Under the pieces are notes generated by a model, which had not been told where the DNA came from, did no database searches, and worked only from the letters and a program-made list of their open reading frames with translations. A stretch of DNA of 64,000 nt from assembly GCA_027310565.1 (NCBI GenBank), contig DAIDAP010000037.1:382163-446162 (forward strand). The letters are read 5' to 3'. The position numbers and the translations under genes are program-made. Shown here piece after piece: positions 15,085 through 23,322 of the stretch. Numbering within the stretch: position 1 is the stretch's first letter; each line of letters starts with the position of its first letter. This DNA comes from Chloroflexota bacterium. GTDB taxonomy: Bacteria; Chloroflexota; Limnocylindria; P2-11E.

Positions 15085-17253
15085 ATGACCGCATCGAAGA
15101 CCGAGTTCCGCCGCAGGCTGGATCGCGCGCTCTCGTCCGCGAACCTCCGGCTCGCGCTCGAGCGCGCGATGCCGGCGCTCGCGGACCGACGGAACGAGCG
15201 GCTCGCCGAGGTCGACTGGCCCGCGCTGCGCCGCGACCTCACCGAGCGCAAGCGGCGGGCGATCGACGACCTGCCCGCCCTCGTCGAGCGCTTCACGCAG
15301 GAGGCCGAGGCGGTCGGCGCGAAGGTCTACCGCGCCGCCGACGCCGAGGAGGCGCGGCGCGTCGTCGGCGCGATCTGCCGCGCGCGGAAGGCCAAGCTCG
15401 TCGTGAAGTCCAAGTCAATGGCGACCGAGGAGATCCACCTCAACGAACACCTCGAGTCGCAGGGGATCACGGTCGTCGAGACCGACCTCGGGGAGTGGAT
15501 CATCCAGCTCGCGAAGGAGCGGCCGTCCCACCTCATCGCGCCGGCGATCCACAAGACGCGCGAGGAGATCGCCGCGCTGTTCAGCCGGGTCGTCGGCCAT
15601 CCCGTGGAGCCGGACCCCGCGACGCTCGTCGCCGTCGCGCGCGAGCGCCTGCGGGAGTCGTTCCTCAAGGCGGACGTCGGCATCACCGGCGGGAACGTGC
15701 TCATCGCGGACACCGGGACGCTCGTCCTCGTGACGAACGAGGGCAACGCCGACCTCGCGACCAGCGTCCCTCCGGTGCACATCGCCGTCGTCGGCATCGA
15801 GAAGATCGTCCCGAGCCTCGACGACGCGGTGGCCGTGCTGAAGCTGCTCGCCCGCAGCGCCACCGGGCAGAAGCTCAGCACGTATACGCAGCTCATCACC
15901 GGGCCGTCACGGTCCGCCGACATCGAGCTCAAGACGCAGATCGGCGTCCACGGCCCGCGCGAGCTGCATTTCGTGCTCATCGACAACGGCCGCACCGCGA
16001 TGCGCGAGGATGACGCGTTCCGCGACGCGCTGCGCTGCATCCGCTGTGGGGCCTGCAGCAACGTCTGCCCGTCCTACCAGGTCGTCGGCGGCCACGTCTT
16101 CGGGCACATCTACACGGGGCCGATCGGGCTCGTCGTGTCGCCGTTCCACCACGGCACCGACAGCGTCGCGTACGAGCAGCAGCTGTGCATGGGCTGCAAC
16201 GCCTGCGACACGGTGTGCCCGGTCGAGATCCCGCTCGCGGCGCTCATCACCGACGTCCGCGCGCGCGCGGTCGAGCGCACCGGCATGGGGCTCGCCAAGC
16301 GCGTCGCGCTGTCGCAGTGGTCCTCGCCGGAGCGGATCGATCGCGCCGCGGGCTGGGCCGCGGCGCTGCAGCGCCCGCTGCGCAAGGGCAGCGTGGTGCG
16401 CGCGCCGTTCACCGCCCTCGGCAGGGAGAAGAGCCTTCCCGCGATCGCCGAGCAGCCCCTCCACTACCGCGCGCGCGAGGTCACCCAGGGCAACCCGGCC
16501 TCGGCCACGACGCGCATCGGGCTCTTCCCGTCGTGCATCGTCGATCGCTTCCTGCCGGGCGCCGGCTACGCGGCCGCGCGCGTGCTCCAGGCGCTCGGTG
16601 CCGACGTCCACGTCGTCGAGGGGCGGCGCTGCTGCGGGTTGCCGCAGATGAACAGCGGCGACCGCGAGACCGCGCGGGCGATGGCGAGGGACGCGATCGC
16701 CGCGCTCGAGCGCGTGCAGGCCGATCGCATCGTGGCGCCGTCGTCGTCGTGCGCGCTCACCGTGACCGACGACTACGCGCGGCTCCTCGCGGACCAGCCC
16801 GAGTGGGCCGACCGCGCGCGCCGGCTCGCCGCGCGCGTCGTCCCGTTCACCGTGGCCGCGCGGGAGCTGCTCGGCGACCGCGCCGTCACCGGACGGCGCC
16901 TCGCGATCCGCGCGACGTACCACGACGCCTGCCAGTCGGCGAACGTCCTCGGCCTGCACGACGAGCCGCGCGAGCTCCTGCGGCGCATCGCCGGCGTGGA
17001 CCTCGTGGAGATGGCCGACTCGTCGGTCTGCTGCGGCTTCGGCGGCTCCTTCTCGTTCGAGTACCCGGAGGTCGCGACCGTCGTGCTCGAGAAGAAGCTC
17101 GCGAACATCGCCGCGACGGGGGCGGACGTCGTCATCACCGACAACCCCGGCTGCCTCACGCACCTGCGCGGCGGGCTCGACGCCCGCGGCAAGCCGACGC
17201 GCGTGCGGCATCTCGCGGAGGTGCTGTGGGAGTCGCTCGAGCCGGCGGGCTAG
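15085..17253 (+). CDS. LutB-LutA fusion, lactate-utilisation iron-sulfur protein
   Basis: A 722-aa fusion of the two Fe-S proteins of the LutABC lactate oxidation complex. Residues 1 to about 310 are a LUD domain as in LutB (KSKSMATEEIHLN, TGGNVLIADTGTLVLVTNEGN). Two ferredoxin clusters follow (CIRCGACSNVCPSY near 318, CMGCNACDTVCPVE near 368). The C-terminal third is a LutA-like pair of CCG domains (CCGLPQM near 515, CCGFGGSFSFE near 648). In Bacillus these are separate proteins and LutC is a third; no lutC is in the window. With glcDEF upstream, the cell appears to encode two routes for 2-hydroxyacid oxidation side by side. The inner ATG at 15085 is preferred because the LUD N-terminus begins there. 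Confidence 0.9.
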   Translation: MTASKTEFRRRLDRALSSANLRLALERAMPALADRRNERLAEVDWPALRRDLTERKRRAIDDLPALVERFTQEAEAVGAKVYRAADAEEARRVVGAICRARKAKLVVKSKSMATEEIHLNEHLESQGITVVETDLGEWIIQLAKERPSHLIAPAIHKTREEIAALFSRVVGHPVEPDPATLVAVARERLRESFLKADVGITGGNVLIADTGTLVLVTNEGNADLATSVPPVHIAVVGIEKIVPSLDDAVAVLKLLARSATGQKLSTYTQLITGPSRSADIELKTQIGVHGPRELHFVLIDNGRTAMREDDAFRDALRCIRCGACSNVCPSYQVVGGHVFGHIYTGPIGLVVSPFHHGTDSVAYEQQLCMGCNACDTVCPVEIPLAALITDVRARAVERTGMGLAKRVALSQWSSPERIDRAAGWAAALQRPLRKGSVVRAPFTALGREKSLPAIAEQPLHYRAREVTQGNPASATTRIGLFPSCIVDRFLPGAGYAAARVLQALGADVHVVEGRRCCGLPQMNSGDRETARAMARDAIAALERVQADRIVAPSSSCALTVTDDYARLLADQPEWADRARRLAARVVPFTVAARELLGDRAVTGRRLAIRATYHDACQSANVLGLHDEPRELLRRIAGVDLVEMADSSVCCGFGGSFSFEYPEVATVVLEKKLANIAATGADVVITDNPGCLTHLRGGLDARGKPTRVRHLAEVLWESLEPAG

Positions 17254-17543
17254 GGCTCTGGGAGGCGGAACTGGCAGCGCACGGCCCCGGTCGCGAGCGG
17301 CAGGATCATCTCCCGCCGGATGCGCTCGTGCTCCGGATGCGCGTCCCACGCGCGGTACGCGGCCTCGTCGGGGAAGTCGAAGGACACCGCGAACCCGCCG
17401 TTCCCGGGCCGCAGGCCGAGGTCGGCGCCGTACGCGCCGGCGGCCGCGCCGGGGACGCGCCGGCGCAGGAGCTCGAGCGCCGCGCGCACGCGCTCGACGT
17501 CCGCGCCCTCCTTCAGCGTGAAGATCGCGACGTGTCTGATCAC
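17250..17543 (-). CDS. Dabb-domain (stress-responsive alpha/beta barrel) protein
   Basis: A 97-aa single-domain Dabb protein (IRHVAIFTLKEGAD start; SFDFPDEAAYRAWDAHPEH in the middle), a dimeric ferredoxin-like barrel found in plant and bacterial proteins and in some cyclases. It has no fixed catalytic residues I can assign. The GTG start overlaps the stop of the SRPBCC gene (GTGA), and its 3' end overlaps the Lut fusion gene by 4 bp in a convergent arrangement. Confidence 0.85.
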   Translation of the reverse strand: MIRHVAIFTLKEGADVERVRAALELLRRRVPGAAAGAYGADLGLRPGNGGFAVSFDFPDEAAYRAWDAHPEHERIRREMILPLATGAVRCQFRLPEP

Positions 17544-17998
17544 TCGGCCCCTCCGAGCTCCCGCGTGAGGCTCCCGAAGAAGTCCTCGAGCACCTTGTCG
17601 CCCTTCTTGCGGATCGCCCCCGCGCCGAGCGTCGCGATACGCCCGGTGATCTCGTAGCGGCCGGTCACGGTGACGTCGCTTCCGCCGTCGCGCGCGACGA
17701 TCGCCAGATCGAGCGCCCCTCGGATCCGCGACGCGACCTGGCGGTCCTCACCTGACCCGCTCACGCGGAGGTGGCGCGCGGCCTCGTCGGCCGCGACGTC
17801 GATGGCGAGGTCGGCGCGCAGCGCGAACGGCCCGACCCTGTCCTCCAGGACCGTCGTGTACCTTCGCAGCGGCTCCACCTCGCGCAGGTCGCGCACGATC
17901 CGAAGCCACGAGACGACGCGCGGGAAGTCCAGGATGACGCTCCAGGTGCGCTCGGCCGGCGCGGCGACGTGCACGGTCCGCGAGACGTCCTGGAACAT
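17540..17998 (-). CDS. SRPBCC / CoxG-like protein
   Basis: A 152-aa START/SRPBCC-fold protein (VSRTVHVAAPAERTWSVILD start, DVTVTGRYEITGRIATLG and a C-terminal helix EDFFGSLTREL), similar to carbon monoxide dehydrogenase subunit G and polyketide cyclase-like proteins. Such proteins bind hydrophobic ligands or anchor molybdenum hydroxylases to the membrane. A molybdenum hydroxylase trio does occur 26 kb away, but a link is only a guess. The gene is divergent from the cupin gene at 18110, with a 12-bp palindrome between them. Confidence 0.82.
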   Translation of the reverse strand: MFQDVSRTVHVAAPAERTWSVILDFPRVVSWLRIVRDLREVEPLRRYTTVLEDRVGPFALRADLAIDVAADEAARHLRVSGSGEDRQVASRIRGALDLAIVARDGGSDVTVTGRYEITGRIATLGAGAIRKKGDKVLEDFFGSLTRELGGAE

Positions 17999-18038
17999 CG
18001 GTGGCCGCAGTATCCCATCGGGCGCGAAGGGGATGCAA

Positions 18039-18050
18039 AATCCATGGATT
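18039..18050. promoter_or_regulatory. 12-bp palindrome between divergent genes
   Basis: AATCCATGGATT is a perfect palindrome in the 111-bp region between the SRPBCC and cupin genes, 41 bp upstream of the SRPBCC start and 60 bp upstream of the cupin start. Its position fits an operator controlling one or both genes. No regulator is tied to it. Confidence 0.4.
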
Positions 18051-18109
18051 CGCCTACGATTGGCTCGCGACGACGGCCCTGACCCCATTCATAAGGAGTG
18101 TGCGCGGCC

Positions 18110-19225
18110 ATGAGCGAGACGACGCCCGCCACCGCCACGGAGCAGCAGCGCCCGGCATTCTGGGGACGCGGTGCCTACGAGCTCTTCATCGAGTCCGAGG
18201 GCATCCCCATCCACACCGGCGTCGACGTCCCCGACCTCCGCGCCGCCGAGGTCGCGGCGTGGGCGCGCCTCGACGCGAAGGGCGCGTACATCCGCCTGTA
18301 CGGCGCCGAGGACACCGACAACGCCTACCTGCTCGAGCTCGGTCCCGGCCGGTCCAGCGCGCCGGAGAAGCATCTCTTCGAGGAGTACTTCTTCGTCCTC
18401 ACCGGCCGTGGGACCTGCGAGGTGTGGAACGACGGCGAGGCGCCGAGGAGCTTCGAGTGGCAGGAGGGCAGCCTCTTCTCCGTCCCGCTGAACACGCTGC
18501 ACCGGCTGCACAACGGCTCGGGCTCGCTCGGCGCGCGCCTGCTCGCCGTGACCACGATGCCGATCATGATGAATCTCCTCCACAGCACGGAATTCCTGTT
18601 CGGCTGCCCCTACGTCTTCCGCGACCGCTACGACGGGCGCACCGAGTACTTCGACGGCAGCGGGACGCTCTACACCGGCCGGGTGTGGGAGACCAACTTC
18701 GTCGCCGACATCCGCCGGTTCCAGCTGAGGGACTGGAAGGAGCGCGGGGCCGGCGGCAAGAACATCCGCTTCGAGTTCGCGAACAACACGATGGTCTCGC
18801 ACGTGAGCGAATTCCCGGTGGGGACGTACAAGAAGGGCCACCGCCACGGTCCGGGCTACCACGTCGTGCTCCTCTCCGGCGAGGGCTACTCGTACATGTG
18901 GCCCGGCGACGCCGACGCGCCCGCCGACACGTGGACCGAGGTGAAGTGGAGGACCGGCACGCTCTTCGTCCCGCCGGGCCGCTGGTGGCACCAGCACTTC
19001 AACACCGGAGCGGAGCCGGCCCGCTACCTCGCGATCCGCTGGGGCGGGAACAAGTGGAAGCTGGCCGAGTACCTCGACAACCAGGGCGTCGACAAGGACG
19101 TGAACGAGGGCGGCAACCAGATCGAGTACGAGGATCAGGATCCGCTCATCCATCGCACCTACGTCGAGCGCTGCGCGGCCCGCGGCGTCCGGGTGAAGAT
19201 GGACGAGTTCAACGTCCGCGTCTAG
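18110..19225 (+). CDS. Bicupin-type cupin protein
   Basis: A 371-aa two-cupin protein. The first cupin is seen at EEYFFVLTGRGTCEVWNDGE and SVPLNTLHRLHNG, the second at KKGHRHGPGYHVVLLSGEG with GRWWHQHFNTG. The second has a full metal-type set of histidines; the first lacks the early HxH pair. AAGGAG lies 11 nt before the chosen ATG, one of the clearest ribosome sites in the window. It stands directly upstream of the EutA-like gene. Two other bicupin proteins are encoded at 24197-25240 and 38624-39607. It may be a dioxygenase or isomerase; the substrate is unknown. Confidence 0.85.
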   Translation: MSETTPATATEQQRPAFWGRGAYELFIESEGIPIHTGVDVPDLRAAEVAAWARLDAKGAYIRLYGAEDTDNAYLLELGPGRSSAPEKHLFEEYFFVLTGRGTCEVWNDGEAPRSFEWQEGSLFSVPLNTLHRLHNGSGSLGARLLAVTTMPIMMNLLHSTEFLFGCPYVFRDRYDGRTEYFDGSGTLYTGRVWETNFVADIRRFQLRDWKERGAGGKNIRFEFANNTMVSHVSEFPVGTYKKGHRHGPGYHVVLLSGEGYSYMWPGDADAPADTWTEVKWRTGTLFVPPGRWWHQHFNTGAEPARYLAIRWGGNKWKLAEYLDNQGVDKDVNEGGNQIEYEDQDPLIHRTYVERCAARGVRVKMDEFNVRV

Positions 19226-19253
19226 TCCGCACGCGCATCGCGGCCGTGGCGCG

Positions 19254-20729
19254 CACGCGCACGGTCACGCGCACGACGAGCACGAGAGCGCGGGCAACGT
19301 CGCGTCCGAGCGCTTCGAGCTGCGCACCGTCGGCATCGACATCGGCACGACGACCTCGCACCTCATCTTCTCGCGCCTCGTGCTCGAGCGTCAGGGCATC
19401 CGCCTCTCGAGCGCGTACAGCGTCGTGGAGCGGCACGTGGTCGAACGCTCCGACGTGGCGCTGACCCCGTACGCGTCGGCCGGCCGCATCGACACCGGCG
19501 CGCTCGCGGCGCTCATCGACCGCGCGTACGCCGCCGCGGGCCGCACCCCCGCGGACGTCGACACCGGCGCGGTCATCGCGACCGGCGAGGCCGCGCGCAG
19601 GGAGAACGCCGCGGAGATCGTCGGGCTCTTCTCGGCACAGTCGGGGAAGTTCGTGTGCGCGACGGCGGGTCACCACCTCGAGGCGCTGCTCGCGGCGCAC
19701 GGCTCGGGCGCGGTCGCGCGGAGCCGCTCCGCCGGGACGCCCCTGGTGCTGAACGTCGACATCGGCGGCGGCACCACGAAGCTGGCCGTGTGCCGCGACG
19801 GGACCGTCCGCGAGACCGCCGCGCTGGACGTCGGCGCGCGCCTCGTGTCGTGGGACGGCGACGGCCGCGTGCGCTCGGTCACGCGCGCCGGCGAGCGGGT
19901 GCTCGCGCTGGCCGGCGCGCACGTCGCGCCGGGCCACGTTCCGGACCGCGCCACGCTCGCGACGGTCGCGGACACGATCGCCGACCTGGCGCTGCGCGCG
20001 GCGGACGGCCGGCCGCTCGAGCGGGACCTCTGGCTCACCGAGCCGCTGCGGGAGCGCGGCCCGTTCGCGGCGCTCGTCATCAGCGGGGGCGTCGGCGAGT
20101 ACGTGAACGGGAACGAGACGCGCGAGTACGGCGACCTCGGCAAGCTCGTCGGCGAGGCGCTCGCGCGGCGACTCGGCGGTCACACGGTGCTGCGCGCCGT
20201 CGAATCGATCCGCGCCACGTGCATCGGCGCCGCGCAGTACACGATCCAGGTGAGCGGCGACACGCTCTTCCTCACGCACCCCGAGCTGCTCCCCCTCCGC
20301 GACCTCGCCGCCGTCCCGATCCACCCCGAGCGCGCCGACTCGGCCGCCATCGCACGCGCGGTGCGCGCCGGGATCCAGCGCCTGGACCGTGAGGACGGGC
20401 GGTTCGCGGTCGCCGTCCACTGGGCGCACGGCACGGCCTACGCCTCGCTGCGCGAGCTCTGCGCGGGCATCCACGAGGGCGTGCACGGCGTCCTGCGCGA
20501 CGAGCTCCCGCTCGTCGTCGTGATCGACGCGGACGTCGCGGGGATCGTCGGGCAGGCCCTGCGCGACGAGCTCGGCCTGCGCTCGCCGATCGTGTGTGTC
20601 GATCAGATACGGCTGTCGGACCTCGACTTCATCGACGTGGGCGCGCTCGTCCCCGAGCGCGGCGTCGTGCCGGTCGTGGTGAAGAGCCTGGTGTTCTCCT
20701 CATCGGGATCGTCGCGGCCGGACGCCTGA
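19254..20729 (+). CDS. EutA-like ammonia-lyase reactivating factor; start unresolved
   Basis: ASKHA-fold ATPase matching EutA, which reactivates adenosylcobalamin-dependent ethanolamine ammonia-lyase. The phosphate-loop motif VGIDIGTTTSHLIFSRL, TGAVIATGEAARRENA, the second loop LNVDIGGGTTKLAV and ALVISGGVGEY are all present. No ATG, GTG or TTG occurs in frame between the upstream stop (19194) and the GTG at 19380, yet VGIDIG is encoded before 19380. The His-rich stretch encoded from 19254 would join a GTG at 19246 if two bases of the GCGCGC run were absent, so a frameshift or sequence error is likely. No eutBC genes lie in the window. The 3' end overlaps the convergent M20 gene by 30 bp. Confidence 0.8.
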   Translation, partial: HAHGHAHDEHESAGNVASERFELRTVGIDIGTTTSHLIFSRLVLERQGIRLSSAYSVVERHVVERSDVALTPYASAGRIDTGALAALIDRAYAAAGRTPADVDTGAVIATGEAARRENAAEIVGLFSAQSGKFVCATAGHHLEALLAAHGSGAVARSRSAGTPLVLNVDIGGGTTKLAVCRDGTVRETAALDVGARLVSWDGDGRVRSVTRAGERVLALAGAHVAPGHVPDRATLATVADTIADLALRAADGRPLERDLWLTEPLRERGPFAALVISGGVGEYVNGNETREYGDLGKLVGEALARRLGGHTVLRAVESIRATCIGAAQYTIQVSGDTLFLTHPELLPLRDLAAVPIHPERADSAAIARAVRAGIQRLDREDGRFAVAVHWAHGTAYASLRELCAGIHEGVHGVLRDELPLVVVIDADVAGIVGQALRDELGLRSPIVCVDQIRLSDLDFIDVGALVPERGVVPVVVKSLVFSSSGSSRPDA

Positions 20730-22079
20730 CCCGCGTGCTCGGCGTCCGACGCTCCGCGCGGACGCGACGGACGCCGCGATGTCGCGGTTGACGTGCGCGC
20801 CGAGCGGGACCTGGGCGGGGCGGTCCTGGTCGCAGAGGTCCAGCGCGATGCGCGCGTACACGACCGCCGCGTCCGTGAGGTCCTTCACCGTGAACGACTT
20901 CGTCGATGCGTGGCTCCGCGCTCGCGGCGCGTAGGACACCGCGGGGATGCCGAGCTCGTTGAACGCGTTCGTGTCGCGCCACATGCTCGTCACCGCATCG
21001 GCCACGATCGCCGGCGGCGTCGGGAACGTCCGCGTGTGGCAGCGGCGGATCGTCTCGATGAGCCGCTCGGCGCCCTTCGCCTCGAATCCCGGGCGATAGA
21101 GGTACAGCTCGACCTCGCCGGAGACGCCGATCGACCGCAGCACGCCGCGCAGCTCGTCGCGAACGTCCATCGGGTTCGCGCCGGGCAGGATGCGCGTGTC
21201 CACGTAGAAGGCGGCGACCTGCGGCGCGCTCGTGACGTTGAACGGGTAGCCGCCGCGGATCGCGTTCACGCTCGCCTTCGGCACGATCGTCCCCGCCTCG
21301 GAGCGGTACGTGTTGCGCCGCTCGTAGTCGTACGCCCAGCGCTCGAACGCCTCGATCACGGCGGCGGCGCGCACGATGGCGTTCGGCGAGTCCGCCATGC
21401 CGGTCGGGCGTGGCAGGTATGGCGTGTAGTAGCGGGGTCCGTCGGAGCGCACGGCGACCTTGAAGTGCGCCTTGCCGGGCTCGATGCCGACGATGCCGAA
21501 CCCCGTGCCCTCCGCCACGAGCGCGTAGTCGGCGACCACGCCGTGCGTGACCATGAAGCGGACGCCGAGATCCTTGGACAGGTACGCCGGCCCCTGGAAC
21601 TCCTCGATCGGCTCGCGCGAGATCTCCCCGGCGACCGCGCTCACGATGAGGTCGCCCTTGAGCCGCACCCCGGACGCCCTGATGGCCTTCGCCGCGACGA
21701 GGAACGCGGCCATGGGCCCCTTGTCGTTCACCACGCCGTCCCCGTGGATCGAATCGCCCTCGACCCAGGCCGAGTGGTAGAGCGGATCGCGCGGATCGCG
21801 CGCCGACCAGACCGCGTCGGGCCGGAGCGTCGTGTCGAGGTGCGCGTTGAAGCACAGGCTGTAGCCGCCGCCGGTGCCCGGCAGCGTCGCGGCCACGTTG
21901 AAGCGCTCGGGGACGAGCGCGTACTTCCTCGGCGCGAAGCCCTCCCGCTCGAGCCAGTCGTACACGAACTGACCCGCCGGGCCCTCGCTCCCCGTCGGGC
22001 TGTCGATGTTGCCCAGCGCCAGCGCGAGGTCCACGACCTCCTGCGGATCGATCCGTGCCGCGACATCGCTACTCGCCAT
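20700..22079 (-). CDS. M20-family metallo-amidohydrolase
   Basis: Zinc-dependent amidohydrolase of the M20 family (ArgE/DapE/carboxypeptidase G2-like), 459 aa. Visible zinc and catalytic motifs are NAHLDTT, GDGVVNDKGPMAAF and SAVAGEISREP, the last holding the glutamate that acts as base in the GEI variant of the family. The lid domain follows (about 200-320), and HTRTFPT...TSMWRDTNAFNELGIP leads to a late metal ligand. It lies last in the minus-strand operon SBP-LLM-bicupin-AAA-MFS-M20 and overlaps the MFS gene by 11 bp. It probably removes an acyl or carbamoyl group from an amino compound; the substrate is not assigned. Confidence 0.88.
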   Translation of the reverse strand: MASSDVAARIDPQEVVDLALALGNIDSPTGSEGPAGQFVYDWLEREGFAPRKYALVPERFNVAATLPGTGGGYSLCFNAHLDTTLRPDAVWSARDPRDPLYHSAWVEGDSIHGDGVVNDKGPMAAFLVAAKAIRASGVRLKGDLIVSAVAGEISREPIEEFQGPAYLSKDLGVRFMVTHGVVADYALVAEGTGFGIVGIEPGKAHFKVAVRSDGPRYYTPYLPRPTGMADSPNAIVRAAAVIEAFERWAYDYERRNTYRSEAGTIVPKASVNAIRGGYPFNVTSAPQVAAFYVDTRILPGANPMDVRDELRGVLRSIGVSGEVELYLYRPGFEAKGAERLIETIRRCHTRTFPTPPAIVADAVTSMWRDTNAFNELGIPAVSYAPRARSHASTKSFTVKDLTDAAVVYARIALDLCDQDRPAQVPLGAHVNRDIAASVASARSVGRRARGSGVRPRRSR

Positions 22080-23322
22080 CCGTCGCTCCCTCCCCCACCG
22101 TGATCGCCGCCGGGTCCCTCGGGGCCCGCTCGTCCACGCGCCCCGGGACGCCCAGGAACGCCGCCGCGGATGCGCCGACGAGGATCGCCGCGGCGACGAC
22201 GATGGAGGCCTGCGCGCTCGCCGCGTCCATGATGGCGGCGAGCAGCACCGGGCCGACGAACGCGCCGAGGTCGGCCGAGAAGCGGTAGCCGGCGAGCACC
22301 TTCGTCCGCTGCGTGCTCGGGACGACCTCCGACAGGAGCGCCGTCTGCGAGCTCGAGAAGAAGTCGCCGAATCCGATGAGCGCGGAGAAGAGCAGGAACG
22401 TCGCGAGGTCGCGGGTGAGCAGGAAGGCGAGATCGCCGGCGGCGACCGCGACGAGCCCGCTCATGATGACGCGGCGCCTCCCGATCCGGTCCCCGAGCAT
22501 CCCCCCGGGGGTGGCGACGAACAGCCCGGCGACCGACATGAGCGCGATCGCGGTCGCGATCGACACGCCGCCCAGTCCGAGCGACGTCGCCGCGTAGAGC
22601 GGCAGCACCGTGTTGCGGAACCCGTGGCGGTTCACCATGTTCGCGGTGACGCCGAGGCTCGTCGCGCCGATCGCAACGGCGCGCGACCGTCCGTGGAGGA
22701 CGCGCCGCTCGCCGTGCGCGCCCGTCGCCGCCGCCGCGCCCGGACGGGGGCGGACGCGCGCGAGGACCGGAAGGAGCGTCGAGGCCGCGACGAGCGCGAG
22801 CGCGGTCGTCACCGCGAAGGTCGCTCGCCACCCGAACGCGGCGCCGACGACGCCTCCCAGGAGCGGGTAGGCGGCGATGCCGACGTTGTTCGCGACGTGG
22901 AAGAAGCTCATGACCTTCCCTCGGTTCGCGGTGCTCGCGACCGCCGCGAGCGCCGCGAGGCACACCGTGGACACGAGCGACACCGCGACGCCCGCCCCGA
23001 CGCGCGCGGCGATGAGGACCTCGACGGTCGTCGCGTTCAGGCCGACGAGCGACGCCGCCACGAGCAGCAGGAGCCCGACGACCACGACGGCCCGCTGGCC
23101 GACGGCGTCGATGACGAATCCCGCCGGCAGGTCCGTGAGGAGGCGCGCGAGGCCGTACGCGCCGACGATGACGCCGGCCGTGGCGATGCTCACCCCGAAG
23201 TCGTCGCGGATGTCCGGCAGGAGCGGCGTGAGGATGTTCGTCGCCGCGATCACGAGGAAGAGCGAGACCGCGACCAGGTACGCGTCGCGCGGGATCCGCG
23301 TCCCGCCCTCGCGCGCGCTCAT
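22069..23322 (-). CDS. MFS transporter
   Basis: A 417-aa major facilitator with about twelve helices. The loop 2-3 motif is GLARLLTDLPAGFVIDAVGQR and the matching loop 8-9 motif GGMLGDRIGRRRVI. A charged central loop (residues about 195-215) divides the halves. It starts at an ATG overlapping the AAA+ gene stop (ATGA). The substrate is unknown; context suggests import of, or export of products from, the compound handled by this operon. Confidence 0.9.
   Translation of the reverse strand: MSAREGGTRIPRDAYLVAVSLFLVIAATNILTPLLPDIRDDFGVSIATAGVIVGAYGLARLLTDLPAGFVIDAVGQRAVVVVGLLLLVAASLVGLNATTVEVLIAARVGAGVAVSLVSTVCLAALAAVASTANRGKVMSFFHVANNVGIAAYPLLGGVVGAAFGWRATFAVTTALALVAASTLLPVLARVRPRPGAAAATGAHGERRVLHGRSRAVAIGATSLGVTANMVNRHGFRNTVLPLYAATSLGLGGVSIATAIALMSVAGLFVATPGGMLGDRIGRRRVIMSGLVAVAAGDLAFLLTRDLATFLLFSALIGFGDFFSSSQTALLSEVVPSTQRTKVLAGYRFSADLGAFVGPVLLAAIMDAASAQASIVVAAAILVGASAAAFLGVPGRVDERAPRDPAAITVGEGATDGE

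Noticed and set aside
19209-20486. 425-aa minus-strand open frame opposite the EutA-like gene
   Set aside because: Composition is that of a shadow frame (Arg/Ala/Asp/Val rich, no motif), while the plus strand encodes clear ASKHA motifs.
19254-20729. Hsp70/DnaK-like chaperone or hydantoinase HyuA reading of the ASKHA protein
   Set aside because: The order VGIDIGTTTSHL, TGEAARRENA and DIGGGTTKLAV matches EutA better than DnaK or HyuA, and the length agrees.
20941-21000. Further SOS-box-like GAAC...GTTC pairs, for example around GAACGCGTTC
   Set aside because: Spacing is not four bases and the site lies inside the M20 coding sequence, not near a start.
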